From Solirubrobacteraceae bacterium (GTDB taxonomy: Bacteria; Actinomycetota; Thermoleophilia; Solirubrobacterales; Solirubrobacteraceae), in assembly GCA_029263125.1 (NCBI GenBank), contig JAJCYD010000011.1, positions 1-64,000 of the forward strand: a stretch of 64,000 nucleotides of DNA, written 5' to 3'. Below are positions 17,337 to 27,350 of this stretch, in pieces. The first letter of the stretch is position 1, and the number at the start of each line of letters is the position of its first letter. The notes under the pieces were generated by a model, which was given only the letters and a program-made list of their open reading frames with translations, did no database searches and was not told where the DNA came from. Both the position numbers and the translations under genes were made by a program.

Positions 17337-17982
17337 CGCACCCACCCTGGGCGCCGCCGCGTCCAAGAAGGTCGCGCTCGACGCGGCCGTGTTCGGCGCG
17401 CCGTTCAACGGCCCGCTGGTGCACGAGTCCGTCCGGGCCGAGCTCAACGCTCGCCGGCAGGGAACGCACGCCACCAAGACGCGCGGCAACGTGCGCGGCG
17501 GCGGAGCCAAGCCCTGGCGCCAGAAGGGCACCGGCCGCGCTCGCGCGGGCTCGTCACGTTCGCCGATCTGGACGGGCGGTGGCACGATCTTCGGGCCCTC
17601 GCCACGCCGCTACACCTTCAAGGTCAACCGCAAGGAGCGCCGCGCCGCGCTGCGCAGCGCGCTGTCGGTCCACGCCGACCGCGGCACGATCGCGATCTTC
17701 GACCCGGCGCCGTTCGACACCCCGTCAACCAAGCAGGCCGCTGGGCTGCTCGGCGATGGCGGGCTCGGCACGCCGACGCTGGTCGTCCTCGTGGACGCCC
17801 AGCAGCGTGCGGCCCTGTCGTTTCGCAATCTGCCGCGCGTGTCGGTCCTGCCGGTCTCGATGGTCGGCGTGGCGGACGTGATCGGCGCTGCGGCTCTCGT
17901 GTGCTCCAAGGAGGCGCTGGATGCGCTGACCGCACGCGCCAAGGGCGAGTCGACCGCAGACACAGAGGAGCCCGTGGCCTGA
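17329..17982 (+). CDS. rplD: Ribosomal protein L4
   Basis: 217 residues lining the exit tunnel. It carries the tunnel loop region [20 protein letters not shown] and the following [16 protein letters not shown] 17329 lies inside the 3' end of rplC (8-bp overlap); the longer frame start at 17191 is a shadow of rplC. In E. coli L4 also regulates this operon; no L4 binding leader is evident here. Confidence 0.97.
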   Translation: MADAPTLGAAASKKVALDAAVFGAPFNGPLVHESVRAELNARRQGTHATKTRGNVRGGGAKPWRQKGTGRARAGSSRSPIWTGGGTIFGPSPRRYTFKVNRKERRAALRSALSVHADRGTIAIFDPAPFDTPSTKQAAGLLGDGGLGTPTLVVLVDAQQRAALSFRNLPRVSVLPVSMVGVADVIGAAALVCSKEALDALTARAKGESTADTEEPVA

Positions 17983-18281
17983 TGGATCACAGCCAGATCA
18001 TCATCCGCCCCGTCGTGTCGGAGAAGTCCTACGTCCTCGCGGCGGCGGGCAAGTACACGTTCCGGGTGCATCCCGACGCGCACAAGACCCAGATCCGCCA
18101 GGCGATCGAGTCGCTGTTCGACGTCGGCGTGCTCGAGGTCCGCACGATGAGCGTGAAGTCCAAGCCCAAGCGCCGCGGTCAGATCCAGGGCCGCACGCGC
18201 AGCTGGAAGAAGGCCATCGTCCAGGTCCGCCCCGGCGACAGCATCCCGATCTTCCAGGGCCTCGAAGCCCTCGACGGCTAG
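17982..18281 (+). CDS. rplW: Ribosomal protein L23
   Basis: 99 residues, with IIRPVVSEKSYVLAAAGKYTF at the start and the basic KSKPKRRGQIQGRTRSWKKA extension that reaches into 23S rRNA. L23 sits at the tunnel exit and docks trigger factor and SRP. ATG overlaps the rplD TGA by one base. Confidence 0.97.
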   Translation: MDHSQIIIRPVVSEKSYVLAAAGKYTFRVHPDAHKTQIRQAIESLFDVGVLEVRTMSVKSKPKRRGQIQGRTRSWKKAIVQVRPGDSIPIFQGLEALDG

Positions 18282-18454
18282 GCGGTTCTCGTGGCCCATC
18301 CTGCAACCCCGCACCCGTGTGGTTCGGCCGCCGATCACCGGCTGGCGGCGTCCTCGCTCGGTCATGGGCCTGAAGGCCCACTCCCTCACTGCGTCCTTGC
18401 CAGCCGGCGCCGGCAACCGCCCAAACGGGCACGGAATTACAGGACGGACCACTG
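18282..18454 (+). other. 173-bp spacer inside the S10 operon
   Basis: An unusually long gap between rplW and rplB. It contains a short hairpin, GGGCC-TGAA-GGCCC (18366-18379), and GC-rich inverted repeats such as GCCGCC...GGCGGC around 18330-18350. I see no coding sequence or TANNNT box close to rplB. It could be a processing or attenuation site. Confidence 0.4.
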
Positions 18455-19294
18455 ATGGCCATTCGCAAGCCCAAGCCCACGAGCCCCGGCCGGCGCTTCT
18501 CGACATACGCCGACTTCGCCGAGCTCACGACCGACCGTCCCGAGAAGACGCTCGTCGAGGGCCTCACGAAGACCGGCGGACGCAACGCCCGCGGACGCAA
18601 GACCGCCCGTCACCGCGGCGGCGGCGCCAAGCGGCTGTACCGCAAGATCGACTTCAAGCGCCGCAAGGACGGCGTGCCTGCGCGCGTGGCGACGATCGAG
18701 TACGACCCCAACCGCTCCGCGTACATCGCGCTGCTGCAGTACGTCGACGGCGAGAAGGCCTACATCCTGGCCCCGGCACGGCTGCAGGTCGGAACGATGG
18801 TCTCCTCCGGCCCGGACGCCGACATCGCGCCGGGCAACTGCCTGCCGCTGAGCCGGATCCCGATCGGCACCGTGATCCACAGCGTCGAGTTGCAGCCCGG
18901 GCGCGGTGGCCAGCTGGGTCGCTCCGCGGGTACCGGGGTCCAGCTGATGGCGCGTGAGAACGAGATGGTGACGCTGCGCCTGCCATCCGGCGAGATGCGC
19001 CTCGTCCGCGAGGAATGCCGCGGCACGGTGGGCGTGATCGGCAACGCCGATCACCAGAACGTCAAGATCGGCAAGGCGGGGCGCAAGCGCCACATGGGCG
19101 TGCGCCCGCAGACCCGCGGCACGGCGATGAACCCCGTCGACCACCCGCACGGCGGTGGCGAGGGCTCGACGACCGCCGGCCGTCACCCCGTCACTCCCTG
19201 GGGCGTCCCGACGCTCGGGTATCGCACCCGTCATAAGAACAAGGCATCCGATCGCTACATCATCCGCGGTCGCAAGCGTGGGAAGAAGAGGTAG
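18455..19294 (+). CDS. rplB: Ribosomal protein L2
   Basis: 279 residues, full length. It has the RNA-binding core and C-terminal [14 protein letters not shown], which holds the His (H229 in E. coli) close to the peptidyl transferase centre. The start [15 protein letters not shown] is typical. rpsS follows after six bases. Confidence 0.98.
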   Translation: MAIRKPKPTSPGRRFSTYADFAELTTDRPEKTLVEGLTKTGGRNARGRKTARHRGGGAKRLYRKIDFKRRKDGVPARVATIEYDPNRSAYIALLQYVDGEKAYILAPARLQVGTMVSSGPDADIAPGNCLPLSRIPIGTVIHSVELQPGRGGQLGRSAGTGVQLMARENEMVTLRLPSGEMRLVREECRGTVGVIGNADHQNVKIGKAGRKRHMGVRPQTRGTAMNPVDHPHGGGEGSTTAGRHPVTPWGVPTLGYRTRHKNKASDRYIIRGRKRGKKR

Positions 19295-19300
19295 AGCGCG

Positions 19301-19573
19301 TTGAGCCGTTCAAGCAAGAAGGGCCCGTGGGTCGAGGAGCGCCTGATGGCACGAGTCGAGGCGCTGAACACCTCGAACTCCAAGCAGATGCTCAAGACCT
19401 GGTCACGCGCGTCGACGATCTTCCCGGAGATGGTCGGACACACCATCGCCGTCCACGACGGCCGCAAGCATGTGCCCGTCTTCGTCTCGGAGTCGATGGT
19501 CGGACACAAGCTCGGTGAGTTCGCGCCGACCCGGCTGTACCGCGGCCATGCCGGCTCCGGGAAGGTCCGTTGA
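19301..19573 (+). CDS. rpsS: Ribosomal protein S19
   Basis: 90 residues of the 30S head near the A-site finger. It has [13 protein letters not shown] at the start and [12 protein letters not shown] and [13 protein letters not shown]. It starts with TTG. The C-terminal HAGSGKVR lacks the usual lysine-rich end. It overlaps or abuts the rplV start. Confidence 0.96.
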   Translation: MSRSSKKGPWVEERLMARVEALNTSNSKQMLKTWSRASTIFPEMVGHTIAVHDGRKHVPVFVSESMVGHKLGEFAPTRLYRGHAGSGKVR

Positions 19574-19575
19574 GC

Positions 19576-20367
19576 ATGACGACCGCCGAGGACGATCCGG
19601 ACAAGGTCGGCGCGGACGACGCGCAGGCGTCTGCCGGCGACGACAAGCCCGCCGCCACGGAGGCCAAGCCCAAGCGCGCCCGCCGCAAGCCTGCCGCCGG
19701 CAAGGACAAGGCGGCGACCAAGCCTGCTGCCAAGTCCAAGCCGGCCGCGAAGGCCGCGGCGGCCGATGAGGACAAGGCCACGGCGAAGCCCAAGGCTGCG
19801 GCGAAGCCCAAGGCCGCGGCCAAGCGCAAGCCGGCTGCGACGTCGCAGGCGACGGTCTCCGCGACGGCCGGCGAGGACGTCGCCGGCGAGCCGGCCGAGC
19901 AGGCCGCCACGACCGAGGCGCCCAAGCCACGACGCACGCGCCGCAAGGCGGCCGAGCCTGAAGCACCGCCCGCGCCGGCCGCGCGCGCGCAGCGTTCGCC
20001 GCGCGATCACGGCGACGCTGCGCCGATGGTCCGCGCGCACGCCAAGTACGTGCGGACGTCGGCGCGCAAGGCGCGGCTGGTCTGCGATCACATTCGCGGC
20101 AAGTCCGTCGAGGAGGCGCGGGCGATTCTCGCTCACGCCAACCGCGATGTCGCCCGCGACTGGTCCAAGCTGCTGGAGTCGGCGGTCGCCAACGCCGAGC
20201 ACAACCACGAACTGATCGGCGACGAGCTGCGAATCGCAGCCGTCAAGGCCGACGAGGGGCCGACGCTCAAGCGCTTTCGCCCGCGGGCCATGGGTCGCGC
20301 GACGAAGATCCGCAAGCGCACGAGCCACCTCTCGATCACGTTGACGCCAAAGGACGGGGAGCGCTAG
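19576..20367 (+). CDS. rplV: Ribosomal protein L22 with long histone H1-like N-terminal extension
   Basis: 263 residues, against about 110-130 for ordinary L22. The true L22 domain begins near residue 150 (VRAHAKYVRTSARKARLVCD) and contains the tunnel hairpin up to KRFRPRAMGRATKIRKRTSH. The first ~145 residues are Ala/Lys/Pro rich with repeats of KPKAAAKPKAAAK type, then an acidic stretch and KPRRTRRK. This resembles the C-terminal tails of histone H1 and HupB. ATG 19576 has GGGAAGG 10 nt upstream; TTG 19570, overlapping the rpsS stop, is the alternative. The tail would extend at the solvent side. Confidence 0.92.
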   Translation: MTTAEDDPDKVGADDAQASAGDDKPAATEAKPKRARRKPAAGKDKAATKPAAKSKPAAKAAAADEDKATAKPKAAAKPKAAAKRKPAATSQATVSATAGEDVAGEPAEQAATTEAPKPRRTRRKAAEPEAPPAPAARAQRSPRDHGDAAPMVRAHAKYVRTSARKARLVCDHIRGKSVEEARAILAHANRDVARDWSKLLESAVANAEHNHELIGDELRIAAVKADEGPTLKRFRPRAMGRATKIRKRTSHLSITLTPKDGER

Positions 20368-21230
<863 letters not shown>

Positions 21231-21231
<1 letters not shown>

Positions 21232-21650
21232 TGCTCTCTCCCAAGCGCGTCAAGCACCGCAAGCAGCACCGTGGCCGAAGGGCTGGGCTGTCACGCGGGC
21301 AGACCTCGATCCAGTTCGGCGAGTACGGCCTCAAGTCGCTGGACGCCGGCTGGCTCACCAACCGCCAGATCGAGGCCGCCCGCATCGCGATGACCCGCAA
21401 GATCAAGCGCGGCGGCAAGGTGTGGATCAACGTCTACCCCGACAAGTCCTTCACCAAGAAGCCCGCTGAGACCCGCATGGGCTCGGGCAAGGGCTCGCCC
21501 GAGGGGTGGGTCGCCGTGGTCAAGCCCGGCCGCGTCATGTTCGAGCTGGCGGGGGTGTCGGAGTCGCTGGCCCGCGAGGCGATGCGGCTCGCCGGCCACA
21601 AGCTGCCCGTCAAGACGAAGTTCGTGATGCGCGAGGACACGCCGTCATGA
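21231..21650 (+). CDS. rplP: Ribosomal protein L16
   Basis: 139 residues that organise the tRNA A and P site region of the 50S subunit. Conserved [13 protein letters not shown] start, then [21 protein letters not shown] and the [18 protein letters not shown] block, with the Arg methylated/hydroxylated in E. coli. It begins with GTG overlapping the rpsC TAG and ends overlapping rpmC (ATGA). Confidence 0.97.
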
Positions 21651-21853
21651 CCACCAGCGATCTGCAAGCACTCCCGGAGGCCGAGCTCGTCGAGCACATC
21701 GCCACCGGGCGCAAGGACCTCTTCGGCCTGCGCTTTCAGCACGCCACCGGCGAGCTGGAGAACACCGCCGGGCTGCGGAGCGCCAAGCGCGACCTGGCCC
21801 GCGCGCTGACCGTCGCGCGCCAGCGCGAGATCGACATTCCCAACCGGAAGTAG
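21647..21853 (+). CDS. rpmC: Ribosomal protein L29
   Basis: 68 residues, two-helix protein at the tunnel exit. It has [27 protein letters not shown]-type sequence, matching the FNLRFQ.ATGQLEN core of the family. It begins inside the rplP stop (ATGA overlap) and is followed two bases later by rpsQ. Confidence 0.95.
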   Translation: MTTSDLQALPEAELVEHIATGRKDLFGLRFQHATGELENTAGLRSAKRDLARALTVARQREIDIPNRK

Positions 21854-21855
21854 CG

Positions 21856-22401
21856 ATGGCTGACGACGAGACCCCCGAGACCGAGCAGACCGAGGCGCCG
21901 AGCGCCGCTGCGACAGACGATGTCCCTGCGACCCCTGCGCTGAGCGCCAAGGAGGAGCGCTCACGGCGCGACCAGTTGGCGCGCTCCCAGCGTCCGGCTC
22001 GCACGGCCGAGCAGCGCGATGCCGAGCGCCGCGAGGCGCGCGGCAAGAAGGCCGTGGCGCGCCGGCGTCGCCGCGAGCAGGAGAAGGTCAAGCGTGCCGC
22101 CGCCGCCAAGGGCGAGCCGGCTCGCACGGGCACGCCGCCGGCGCCGCCGAAGGACGCCTCGCCGCAGGTGCGCACCGGAACCGTGGTGTCGGCCAAGCCC
22201 GACAAGACGATCGTCGTGCGCATCGATCTCGCCCGCCGCCACCGTCGCTACGAGAAGATCGTGCGCTCGACGTCCAAGCTGCACGCGCACGACGAGACCA
22301 ACGACGCCAACGAGGGCGATCTCGTGCGCGTGTCCGAGAGCCGGCCGCTGTCACGCACCAAGCGCTGGAAGCTCGAAGAAGTCCTGGAGCGCGCGAAGTG
22401 A
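21856..22401 (+). CDS. rpsQ: Ribosomal protein S17 with ~100-residue N-terminal extension
   Basis: 181 residues; ordinary S17 has about 85. The OB-fold S17 domain starts near residue 104 ([19 protein letters not shown]) and includes [17 protein letters not shown] and [14 protein letters not shown]. The extension is first acidic ([17 protein letters not shown]), then strongly basic and probably helical ([14 protein letters not shown]-like). Together with the L22 extension in the same operon it suggests a lineage habit of adding charged tails. It overlaps the rplN start by three bases. Confidence 0.93.
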   Translation: MADDETPETEQTEAPSAAATDDVPATPALSAKEERSRRDQLARSQRPARTAEQRDAERREARGKKAVARRRRREQEKVKRAAAAKGEPARTGTPPAPPKDASPQVRTGTVVSAKPDKTIVVRIDLARRHRRYEKIVRSTSKLHAHDETNDANEGDLVRVSESRPLSRTKRWKLEEVLERAK

Positions 22402-22766
22402 TCCAGACCGAGACACGTCTCAAGGTCGCCGACAACACCGGCGCCCGCGAGATCCTGTGCATCCGCGTCAAGGGCGGCTCGCAGCGACGCTACGCGTTCG
22501 TCGGCGACGTCATCACGGCGACGGTCAAGCACGCCAATCCGCAAGGCACGGTCAAGAAGGGCGAGGTCGTGACTGCGGTGGTCGTGCGCACGAAGAAGTC
22601 CTTTAGCCGCGACGACGGCACGTACATCGCCTTCGACGAGAACGCCGCCGTCATCATCGACGCGGCCAACAACCCGCGTGGCACGCGCATCTTCGGTCCC
22701 GTCGCCCGCGAGCTGCGCGATCGCAACTTCATGAAGATCGTCTCACTCGCCCCGGAGGTGCTGTGA
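22398..22766 (+). CDS. rplN: Ribosomal protein L14
   Basis: 122 residues, the invariant length of the family, at the subunit interface. It begins with [22 protein letters not shown], then [20 protein letters not shown] near the end. It contacts 16S helix 14 and is the target of the silencing factor RsfS. It overlaps the rpsQ stop. Confidence 0.98.
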   Translation: MIQTETRLKVADNTGAREILCIRVKGGSQRRYAFVGDVITATVKHANPQGTVKKGEVVTAVVVRTKKSFSRDDGTYIAFDENAAVIIDAANNPRGTRIFGPVARELRDRNFMKIVSLAPEVL

Positions 22767-23080
22767 TGTCTCTGAGGATTCGCCGCGGCGACGAGGTCAT
22801 CGTCATCAGCGGCAAGGACAAGGGCAAGTCCGGCAAGGTCCTGCGGGTCGATCGCGTCAAGGACCGCGTCTACGTCGAGGGCCTGAACATCATCAAGCGC
22901 CATCAGCGCGCGCGCCAGGGGTCAATGGAGCCGGGCGGCGTGATCGAGAAGGAGGGGCCGATCCACGTCTCCAACGTGGCGCTGCCCGACCCCCGGGACA
23001 AGAAGCCCACCCGGATCACGTCGATCGTCGAGCACGGCGACCGCATGCGCGCCTCGGCCCGCACGGGAGCCAAGATCTGA
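22766..23080 (+). CDS. rplX: Ribosomal protein L24
   Basis: 104 residues, assembly-initiating protein of the 50S subunit. The KOW motif ([19 protein letters not shown]) is at the N-terminus. GGAGG five bases upstream selects ATG 22766 over the in-frame GTG at 22763. The stop overlaps the rplE ATG by one base. Confidence 0.97.
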   Translation: MSLRIRRGDEVIVISGKDKGKSGKVLRVDRVKDRVYVEGLNIIKRHQRARQGSMEPGGVIEKEGPIHVSNVALPDPRDKKPTRITSIVEHGDRMRASARTGAKI

Positions 23081-23835
23081 TGTCGCCCGCAACCGCAACC
23101 CAAGCGCGGCTGAAGGCCCGCTACACCGAGGAGATCCGCCCCGCGCTGATGAAGCGCTTCGGCTACACGTCGGTGATGCAGGCGCCGAAGATCGAGAAGA
23201 TCACGCTGAACATGGGCGTCGGCGACGCCAAACAGGACTCCAAGATGCTCGAGCAGGCTCAGGAGCAACTGGCGACGATCGCCGGTCAGAAGCCCAATGT
23301 CCGCCGCGCCCGCAAGTCGATCGCGAACTTCAAGCTGCGCGAGGGCATGCCGGTCGGCCTGTCGGTCACGCTGCGGGGCGATCGCGCGTATGAGTTCCTC
23401 GACCGCCTGCTGTCGATCGCGATCCCGCGGATCCGCGACTTCCGCGGCCTGAAGGCTTCGGCCTTCGACGGTCGCGGCAACTACTCGCTGGGCGTCCGCG
23501 AGCAGATCATCTTCCCCGAGATCGACTACGACGCCGTCGACCAGGTCCGCGGTCTGGACGTGACGATCACGACGTCGGCCTCAAGCGACGTGGAGGCGTT
23601 CGAGTTGCTGCTCGCCTTCGGCATGCCGTTCACCAAAGAGGGCCGCCCGGGCGCCAAGGAGGCGGCCGCGACAGAGCGCATGGCCGCCGCCGAGGAGCAG
23701 AAGCGACTCGACGAGGCGCACGCGAAGGCCGAGGCCGAGCAGGCCGCGCTGGAGCAACTCAAAGCGGAGAACCCGGAGGCCTACGAGCGTCCGACCCCCG
23801 TGACCGAAGAGTCGGACAACGAGGAGACACCCTAG
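23080..23835 (+). CDS. rplE: Ribosomal protein L5 with charged C-terminal tail
   Basis: 251 residues; the family usually has about 180. The L5 core binds 5S rRNA and contains [15 protein letters not shown] and the conserved [20 protein letters not shown]. After [13 protein letters not shown] there is a ~65-residue highly charged, probably helical tail rich in Ala, Glu and Lys, ending in an acidic stretch. The tail was probably added late. Confidence 0.96.
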   Translation: MSPATATQARLKARYTEEIRPALMKRFGYTSVMQAPKIEKITLNMGVGDAKQDSKMLEQAQEQLATIAGQKPNVRRARKSIANFKLREGMPVGLSVTLRGDRAYEFLDRLLSIAIPRIRDFRGLKASAFDGRGNYSLGVREQIIFPEIDYDAVDQVRGLDVTITTSASSDVEAFELLLAFGMPFTKEGRPGAKEAAATERMAAAEEQKRLDEAHAKAEAEQAALEQLKAENPEAYERPTPVTEESDNEETP

Positions 23836-23836
23836 T

Positions 23837-24022
23837 ATGGCCAAGACGTCCCAGCGGGTCCGCCAGGCTCGGCCCGCGAAGTTCAAGACCCGGGAGTACA
23901 GCCGCTGCCGCCGCTGCGGCCGTGCGCGCTCCGTCTATCGCAAGTTCGGCCTGTGCCGGATCTGCCTGCGCGAGATGGCGCACAACGGCTTCGTCCCGGG
24001 AATGACGAAATCCTCCTGGTAA
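23837..24022 (+). CDS. rpsN: Ribosomal protein S14, zinc-binding type
   Basis: 61 residues. The zinc ribbon is [20 protein letters not shown], a C-x2-C-x12-C-x2-C arrangement that defines the short, zinc-containing S14 (rpsZ). The C-terminal MTKSSW is the family signature. It starts one base after the rplE stop. Possession of the zinc form suggests any zinc-free paralogue is elsewhere. Confidence 0.97.
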   Translation: MAKTSQRVRQARPAKFKTREYSRCRRCGRARSVYRKFGLCRICLREMAHNGFVPGMTKSSW

Positions 24023-24050
24023 TCCACCGCAGACCGATCGAAGACACCCC

Positions 24051-24461
24051 TTGAGCGCAAGCACAGACCCCATCGCAGACTTCCTGACCCGGATCCGTAA
24101 CGCGATCCAGGCCGCCCACGAGACCGTCGACATCCCGTCGTCGCGGTTGAAGATCGAGTGCGCCCGGATCCTGTCCGAGCAGGGCTACATCGACAGCTAC
24201 TCGACCGAGGCGCCGAACGCCGAGCATCCCGGCGAGTTGCTGCGCGTGAACCTGAAGTACACGACCGATCGCCGCTCGGCGATCTCGGGCCTCAAGCGCG
24301 TCTCGCGTCCGGGGCGGCGCACATATGCCGGCTCCGGCGAGATCCCGAAGGTGCTCGGCGGCATGGGTACCGCCATCATTTCCACGTCGCGAGGCGTCAT
24401 GACCGGCCACGAGGCCCGCAACGCGGGCGTCGGCGGCGAAGTCGTGGCGCACATCTGGTAG
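24051..24461 (+). CDS. rpsH: Ribosomal protein S8
   Basis: 136 residues binding the central domain of 16S rRNA. It starts with TTG and the sequence [20 protein letters not shown], and closes with [20 protein letters not shown]. It follows rpsN by 28 bases and precedes rplF by four. In E. coli, S8 represses spc operon translation; no mimic site is recognisable here. Confidence 0.96.
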   Translation: MSASTDPIADFLTRIRNAIQAAHETVDIPSSRLKIECARILSEQGYIDSYSTEAPNAEHPGELLRVNLKYTTDRRSAISGLKRVSRPGRRTYAGSGEIPKVLGGMGTAIISTSRGVMTGHEARNAGVGGEVVAHIW

Positions 24462-24465
24462 CCGC

Positions 24466-24999
24466 ATGTCGCGTATCGGCAAGAAGCCCATCCAGCTGCC
24501 CTCCGGCGTCACGGTTTCGATCGAGCCCGAGCTCGTGCAGGTCAACGGCCCGCGTGGCACGCTGTCCGAGCGCGTCCCGCGCGACATCACCGTCGCCCAG
24601 GATGGCGAGGTGCTCGTCGTCACGCGGCCGACCGACCGCGGTCAGCACCGGGCGCTGCACGGACTGACCCGCTCGCTGGTGGCCAATATGGTCGAGGGCG
24701 TCACGAGCGGCTTCGAGAAGACCCTCGAGATCCAGGGCGTCGGCTATCGCGCCGCGCTCAAGGGCCGCGATCTGGAGCTTGCGCTCGGCTACTCGCATCC
24801 GGTGTCGATCAAGGCGCCGGAGGGCATCGAGTTCGAGGTCCCGCAGCCGACGAAGGTCATCGTCAAGGGCAACTCCAAGCAGATGGTCGGCGAGCTTGCC
24901 GCGAACATTCGCAAGCAGCGCCCGCCGGAGCCCTACAAGGGCAAGGGAATCCGCTACGAAGGCGAGTACGTCGCTCGCAAGGTTGGTAAGAGGGCATGA
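24466..24999 (+). CDS. rplF: Ribosomal protein L6
   Basis: 177 residues, two copies of the L6 fold near the factor-binding site. [15 protein letters not shown] is the usual start, and [20 protein letters not shown] the usual end. It overlaps rplR by an ATGA. Confidence 0.98.
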   Translation: MSRIGKKPIQLPSGVTVSIEPELVQVNGPRGTLSERVPRDITVAQDGEVLVVTRPTDRGQHRALHGLTRSLVANMVEGVTSGFEKTLEIQGVGYRAALKGRDLELALGYSHPVSIKAPEGIEFEVPQPTKVIVKGNSKQMVGELAANIRKQRPPEPYKGKGIRYEGEYVARKVGKRA

Positions 25000-25349
25000 G
25001 CGTCAGGTCCAAGCCAGCCAAGCGCCTCAAGCGCCGCCGCCGCGTTCGCGCGAAGATCACCGGAACCGCGACGCGGCCCCGGATCTCCGTCTTTCGCTCA
25101 AACCGCGGCATCTCCGCGCAGCTCGTCGATGACGTGGCGGGCCACACGCTCGCCGCCGTCAGCTGGACCGAGGGCCCGCTGCGCGACAAGCCGAGCATGG
25201 AGCAGGCCACCGAGGCCGGCAAGCTGCTCGCCCAGCGCGCGACGGCGGCCGGCATCCAAACCGCCGTCTTCGATCGCGGCGGGTACCAGTATCACGGTCG
25301 TGTGCGGGCCTTCGCCGAAGGCGTCCGCGAAGGAGGACTCACCGTATGA
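24996..25349 (+). CDS. rplR: Ribosomal protein L18
   Basis: 117 residues binding 5S r[24 protein letters not shown] is the N-terminal block and [24 protein letters not shown] the conserved C-terminal block. It overlaps both neighbours by four bases (ATGA), so translation is coupled through rplF-rplR-rpsE. Confidence 0.98.
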   Translation: MSVRSKPAKRLKRRRRVRAKITGTATRPRISVFRSNRGISAQLVDDVAGHTLAAVSWTEGPLRDKPSMEQATEAGKLLAQRATAAGIQTAVFDRGGYQYHGRVRAFAEGVREGGLTV

Positions 25350-26044
25350 GCGCACCAGTCGTCGACCGCTCCGTCAACCAGCAGGGCCTGGACCTGCAGG
25401 AGCGAGTCGTGGAGATCAACCGCGTCGCGAAGGTCGTCAAGGGCGGCCGCCGCTTCTCCTTCACCGCGCTGGTCGTCGTCGGCGACGAGCGCGACGTCGT
25501 GGGCGTCGGCTACGGCAAGGCCAACGAGGTCCCGCTGGCGATCCAGAAGGGCGTCGAGCAGGCCAAGAAGAACCTCTTCCGCGTGCCCAAGCACGGCGCG
25601 ACGATCACCCACACCACCACCGGCGTCTATGGCGCCGGACGCGTCTTCCTCAAGCCCGCCTCGCCCGGTACCGGCGTCATCGCCGGGGGCGGCGTGCGCG
25701 CGGTGCTCGAGCTCGCCGGGATCCACGACATCCTCTCCAAGTCGCTGGGCACGCAGAACCCGATCAACCTCGTCAAGGCGACGGTCGCCGGCCTGCAGGG
25801 CCTGCGCCGCCCCGAGGAGGTCGCCGAGCTGCGCGGCCTGTCGATCAACACCGTGCTCGGGCTCAACGGCGGCGCGACCGACGAGGTCGCGGCCGAGACG
25901 ATCGACGCCTCAGCCGAAGCCGACGCCTCAGCCGACGCCTCCGCCGACGTCTCTGCCGACGCCGACGCCGACGCCTCAGCCGACACCTCAGCCGACGCCT
26001 CAGCCGACGCCGATCCGCCCTCCGAGGAGGTCGTCGAAGCATGA
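25346..26044 (+). CDS. rpsE: Ribosomal protein S5 with Ala-Asp-Ser repeat tail
   Basis: 232 residues against about 165-200 in the family. The core has [20 protein letters not shown] and [20 protein letters not shown], which form the mRNA entry and fidelity region. From about residue 187 the tail is a repeat of ASAD units ([18 protein letters not shown]), encoded by tandem GCCTCAGCCGAC-like units at about 25908-26010. It gives a strongly acidic end. Slippage in this repeat could vary its length between strains. It overlaps rpmD by ATGA. Confidence 0.96.
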   Translation: MSAPVVDRSVNQQGLDLQERVVEINRVAKVVKGGRRFSFTALVVVGDERDVVGVGYGKANEVPLAIQKGVEQAKKNLFRVPKHGATITHTTTGVYGAGRVFLKPASPGTGVIAGGGVRAVLELAGIHDILSKSLGTQNPINLVKATVAGLQGLRRPEEVAELRGLSINTVLGLNGGATDEVAAETIDASAEADASADASADVSADADADASADTSADASADADPPSEEVVEA

Positions 26045-26214
26045 AGGTGACGCAGTTCAAGTCCAAGAACGGCTCCGACAAGCGCCAGCTCGCCACGTTG
26101 CGCTCGCTCGGGCTGCGTCGCATCGGCCACTCGGTCGACGTCAAGGACACGCCCGAGGCGCGTGGCATGGTTCATCGCGTCCGCCATCTCGTCCGCATCG
26201 AGGAGGGCTCATGA
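26041..26214 (+). CDS. rpmD: Ribosomal protein L30
   Basis: 57 residues: [19 protein letters not shown], then [20 protein letters not shown] and a final IEEGS. This is the short bacterial L30 with its usual placement between rpsE and rplO. Both ends overlap neighbours (ATGA). Confidence 0.95.
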   Translation: MKVTQFKSKNGSDKRQLATLRSLGLRRIGHSVDVKDTPEARGMVHRVRHLVRIEEGS

Positions 26215-26729
26215 CCCCGCCGAAGGATCCGTCCTCCGCAGACGCCGAGCAGCCGATCGGCCTGAACACCCTCAAGCCCGCCCCCGGCAGCCGCAAGCCG
26301 CGCAAGCGCGTCGGCCGCGGTCACGGATCGGGGATGGGCAAGACCTCCGGCCGCGGCCACAAGGGCGCCGGCTCGCGCGCGGGCAGCAAGGAGCGCGCGC
26401 GCTTCGAGGGCGGCCAGATGCCGATTCACATGCGGATGCGCAAGCTGCGCGGCCCGCACATGAAGAAGTCGATGCCCTTCGAGATGTTCCGCACGCAGAC
26501 GCAGGCGGTCAACCTCCGCGATCTCGACGCGCGCTTCGACAGCGGCGCGGACGTCACGCTGGAGTCGCTCAAGGACAAGGGCCTGTGCAATCGCAAGGGC
26601 GTCGCGGTGAAGATCCTCGCCAAGGGTGAGGTCACCAAGCCGCTGACCGTGCACGCCCACGCCTTCAGCGCATCCGCACGCGCGGCCATCGAGGCCGCCG
26701 GCGGGACCTGCCACATCCAGTCCGACTGA
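26211..26729 (+). CDS. rplO: Ribosomal protein L15
   Basis: 172 residues. The N-terminal glycine- and arginine-rich region RKRVGRGHGSGMGKTSGRGH threads through 23S rRNA, followed by EGGQMPIHMRMRKLRG and the C-terminal L15 fold. A polar extension of ~15 residues precedes the usual start. It ends one base before an unrelated secreted-protein gene, whereas secY would be expected. Confidence 0.97.
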   Translation: MTPPKDPSSADAEQPIGLNTLKPAPGSRKPRKRVGRGHGSGMGKTSGRGHKGAGSRAGSKERARFEGGQMPIHMRMRKLRGPHMKKSMPFEMFRTQTQAVNLRDLDARFDSGADVTLESLKDKGLCNRKGVAVKILAKGEVTKPLTVHAHAFSASARAAIEAAGGTCHIQSD

Positions 26730-26730
26730 C

Positions 26731-27282
26731 ATGCGCGTCGTCGCGCGCGTCGTGCCCGCGGCGACCGTCGCGTGCGTGATCGCGACGGCGTACCTCGGCG
26801 TCACCGCGGCGGGTGCGCAGCAGCCGGCCGTGGCGGTCGGCAACTACGGCGGCGGTGCGGTCCTCGCTTCGCCGGGATCGATCTACGCCCAGGGAAACAT
26901 GCTCATCGGGCTGCGCGCCTCCGGCGGCGTGGTGAGGATGAACGTCTCGATGGCGCTGCGGATCAGCTCCGACGGCGAGCGGCTCGCGCGCGCGCTGTAC
27001 GACGTGACGGTGCGCTGCGACGGTGCGACGATCACCGACGCCTTCGACGCGCCGAGACGCGACCTGACGATCTCCGCCGACGGCAGTGTCAGCGACACCG
27101 AGCGCTTCACGTTGCGCCGCCGTGGCGAGGTCTACCGCAGTGTCGAGCGCTTCAGTGCCACGATCGGCTCGGGCGGCGCTCGCGGCACGTTCTCGACGAG
27201 CACGCGCGTCTCGGACCGGCGTACCGGGCGCACGCTGCGCCGCTGCCGATCGGGAACGGTGCGCTGGACGGCGGCGCGCTGA
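26731..27282 (+). CDS. Secreted protein of unknown function between rplO and secY
   Basis: 183 residues with an N-terminal signal peptide (about residues 1-30, VVPAATVACVIATAYLGVTA, ending AGAQQ). The rest is beta-rich, with two cysteines (VRCDGATI and RRCRSGTV) that could form a disulfide. I recognise no family. It starts one base after the rplO stop and is thus probably co-transcribed with the spc operon. Its codon use is like its neighbours. Confidence 0.65.
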   Translation: MRVVARVVPAATVACVIATAYLGVTAAGAQQPAVAVGNYGGGAVLASPGSIYAQGNMLIGLRASGGVVRMNVSMALRISSDGERLARALYDVTVRCDGATITDAFDAPRRDLTISADGSVSDTERFTLRRRGEVYRSVERFSATIGSGGARGTFSTSTRVSDRRTGRTLRRCRSGTVRWTAAR

Positions 27283-27335
27283 GACGGCCCCTTGGAACCG
27301 GTGCCCACCCGGCGGGGCCGGCAAAGCCGGTGTAC

Positions 27336-27341
27336 TAAGCT
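27336..27341 (+). promoter_or_regulatory. Candidate -10 box (TAAGCT) of secY
   Basis: A TANNNT box nine bases before the secY GTG, downstream of a GC-rich inverted repeat (GCCGGCAAAGCCGG region, 27317-27331). It may give a secY transcript independent of the ribosomal genes. Confidence 0.4.
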
Positions 27342-27350
27342 GCGCCGCCG

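Noticed and set aside
25908-26010. CRISPR-like short repeat array
   Set aside because: The units are in-frame tandem copies without spacers inside rpsE and encode its acidic tail.
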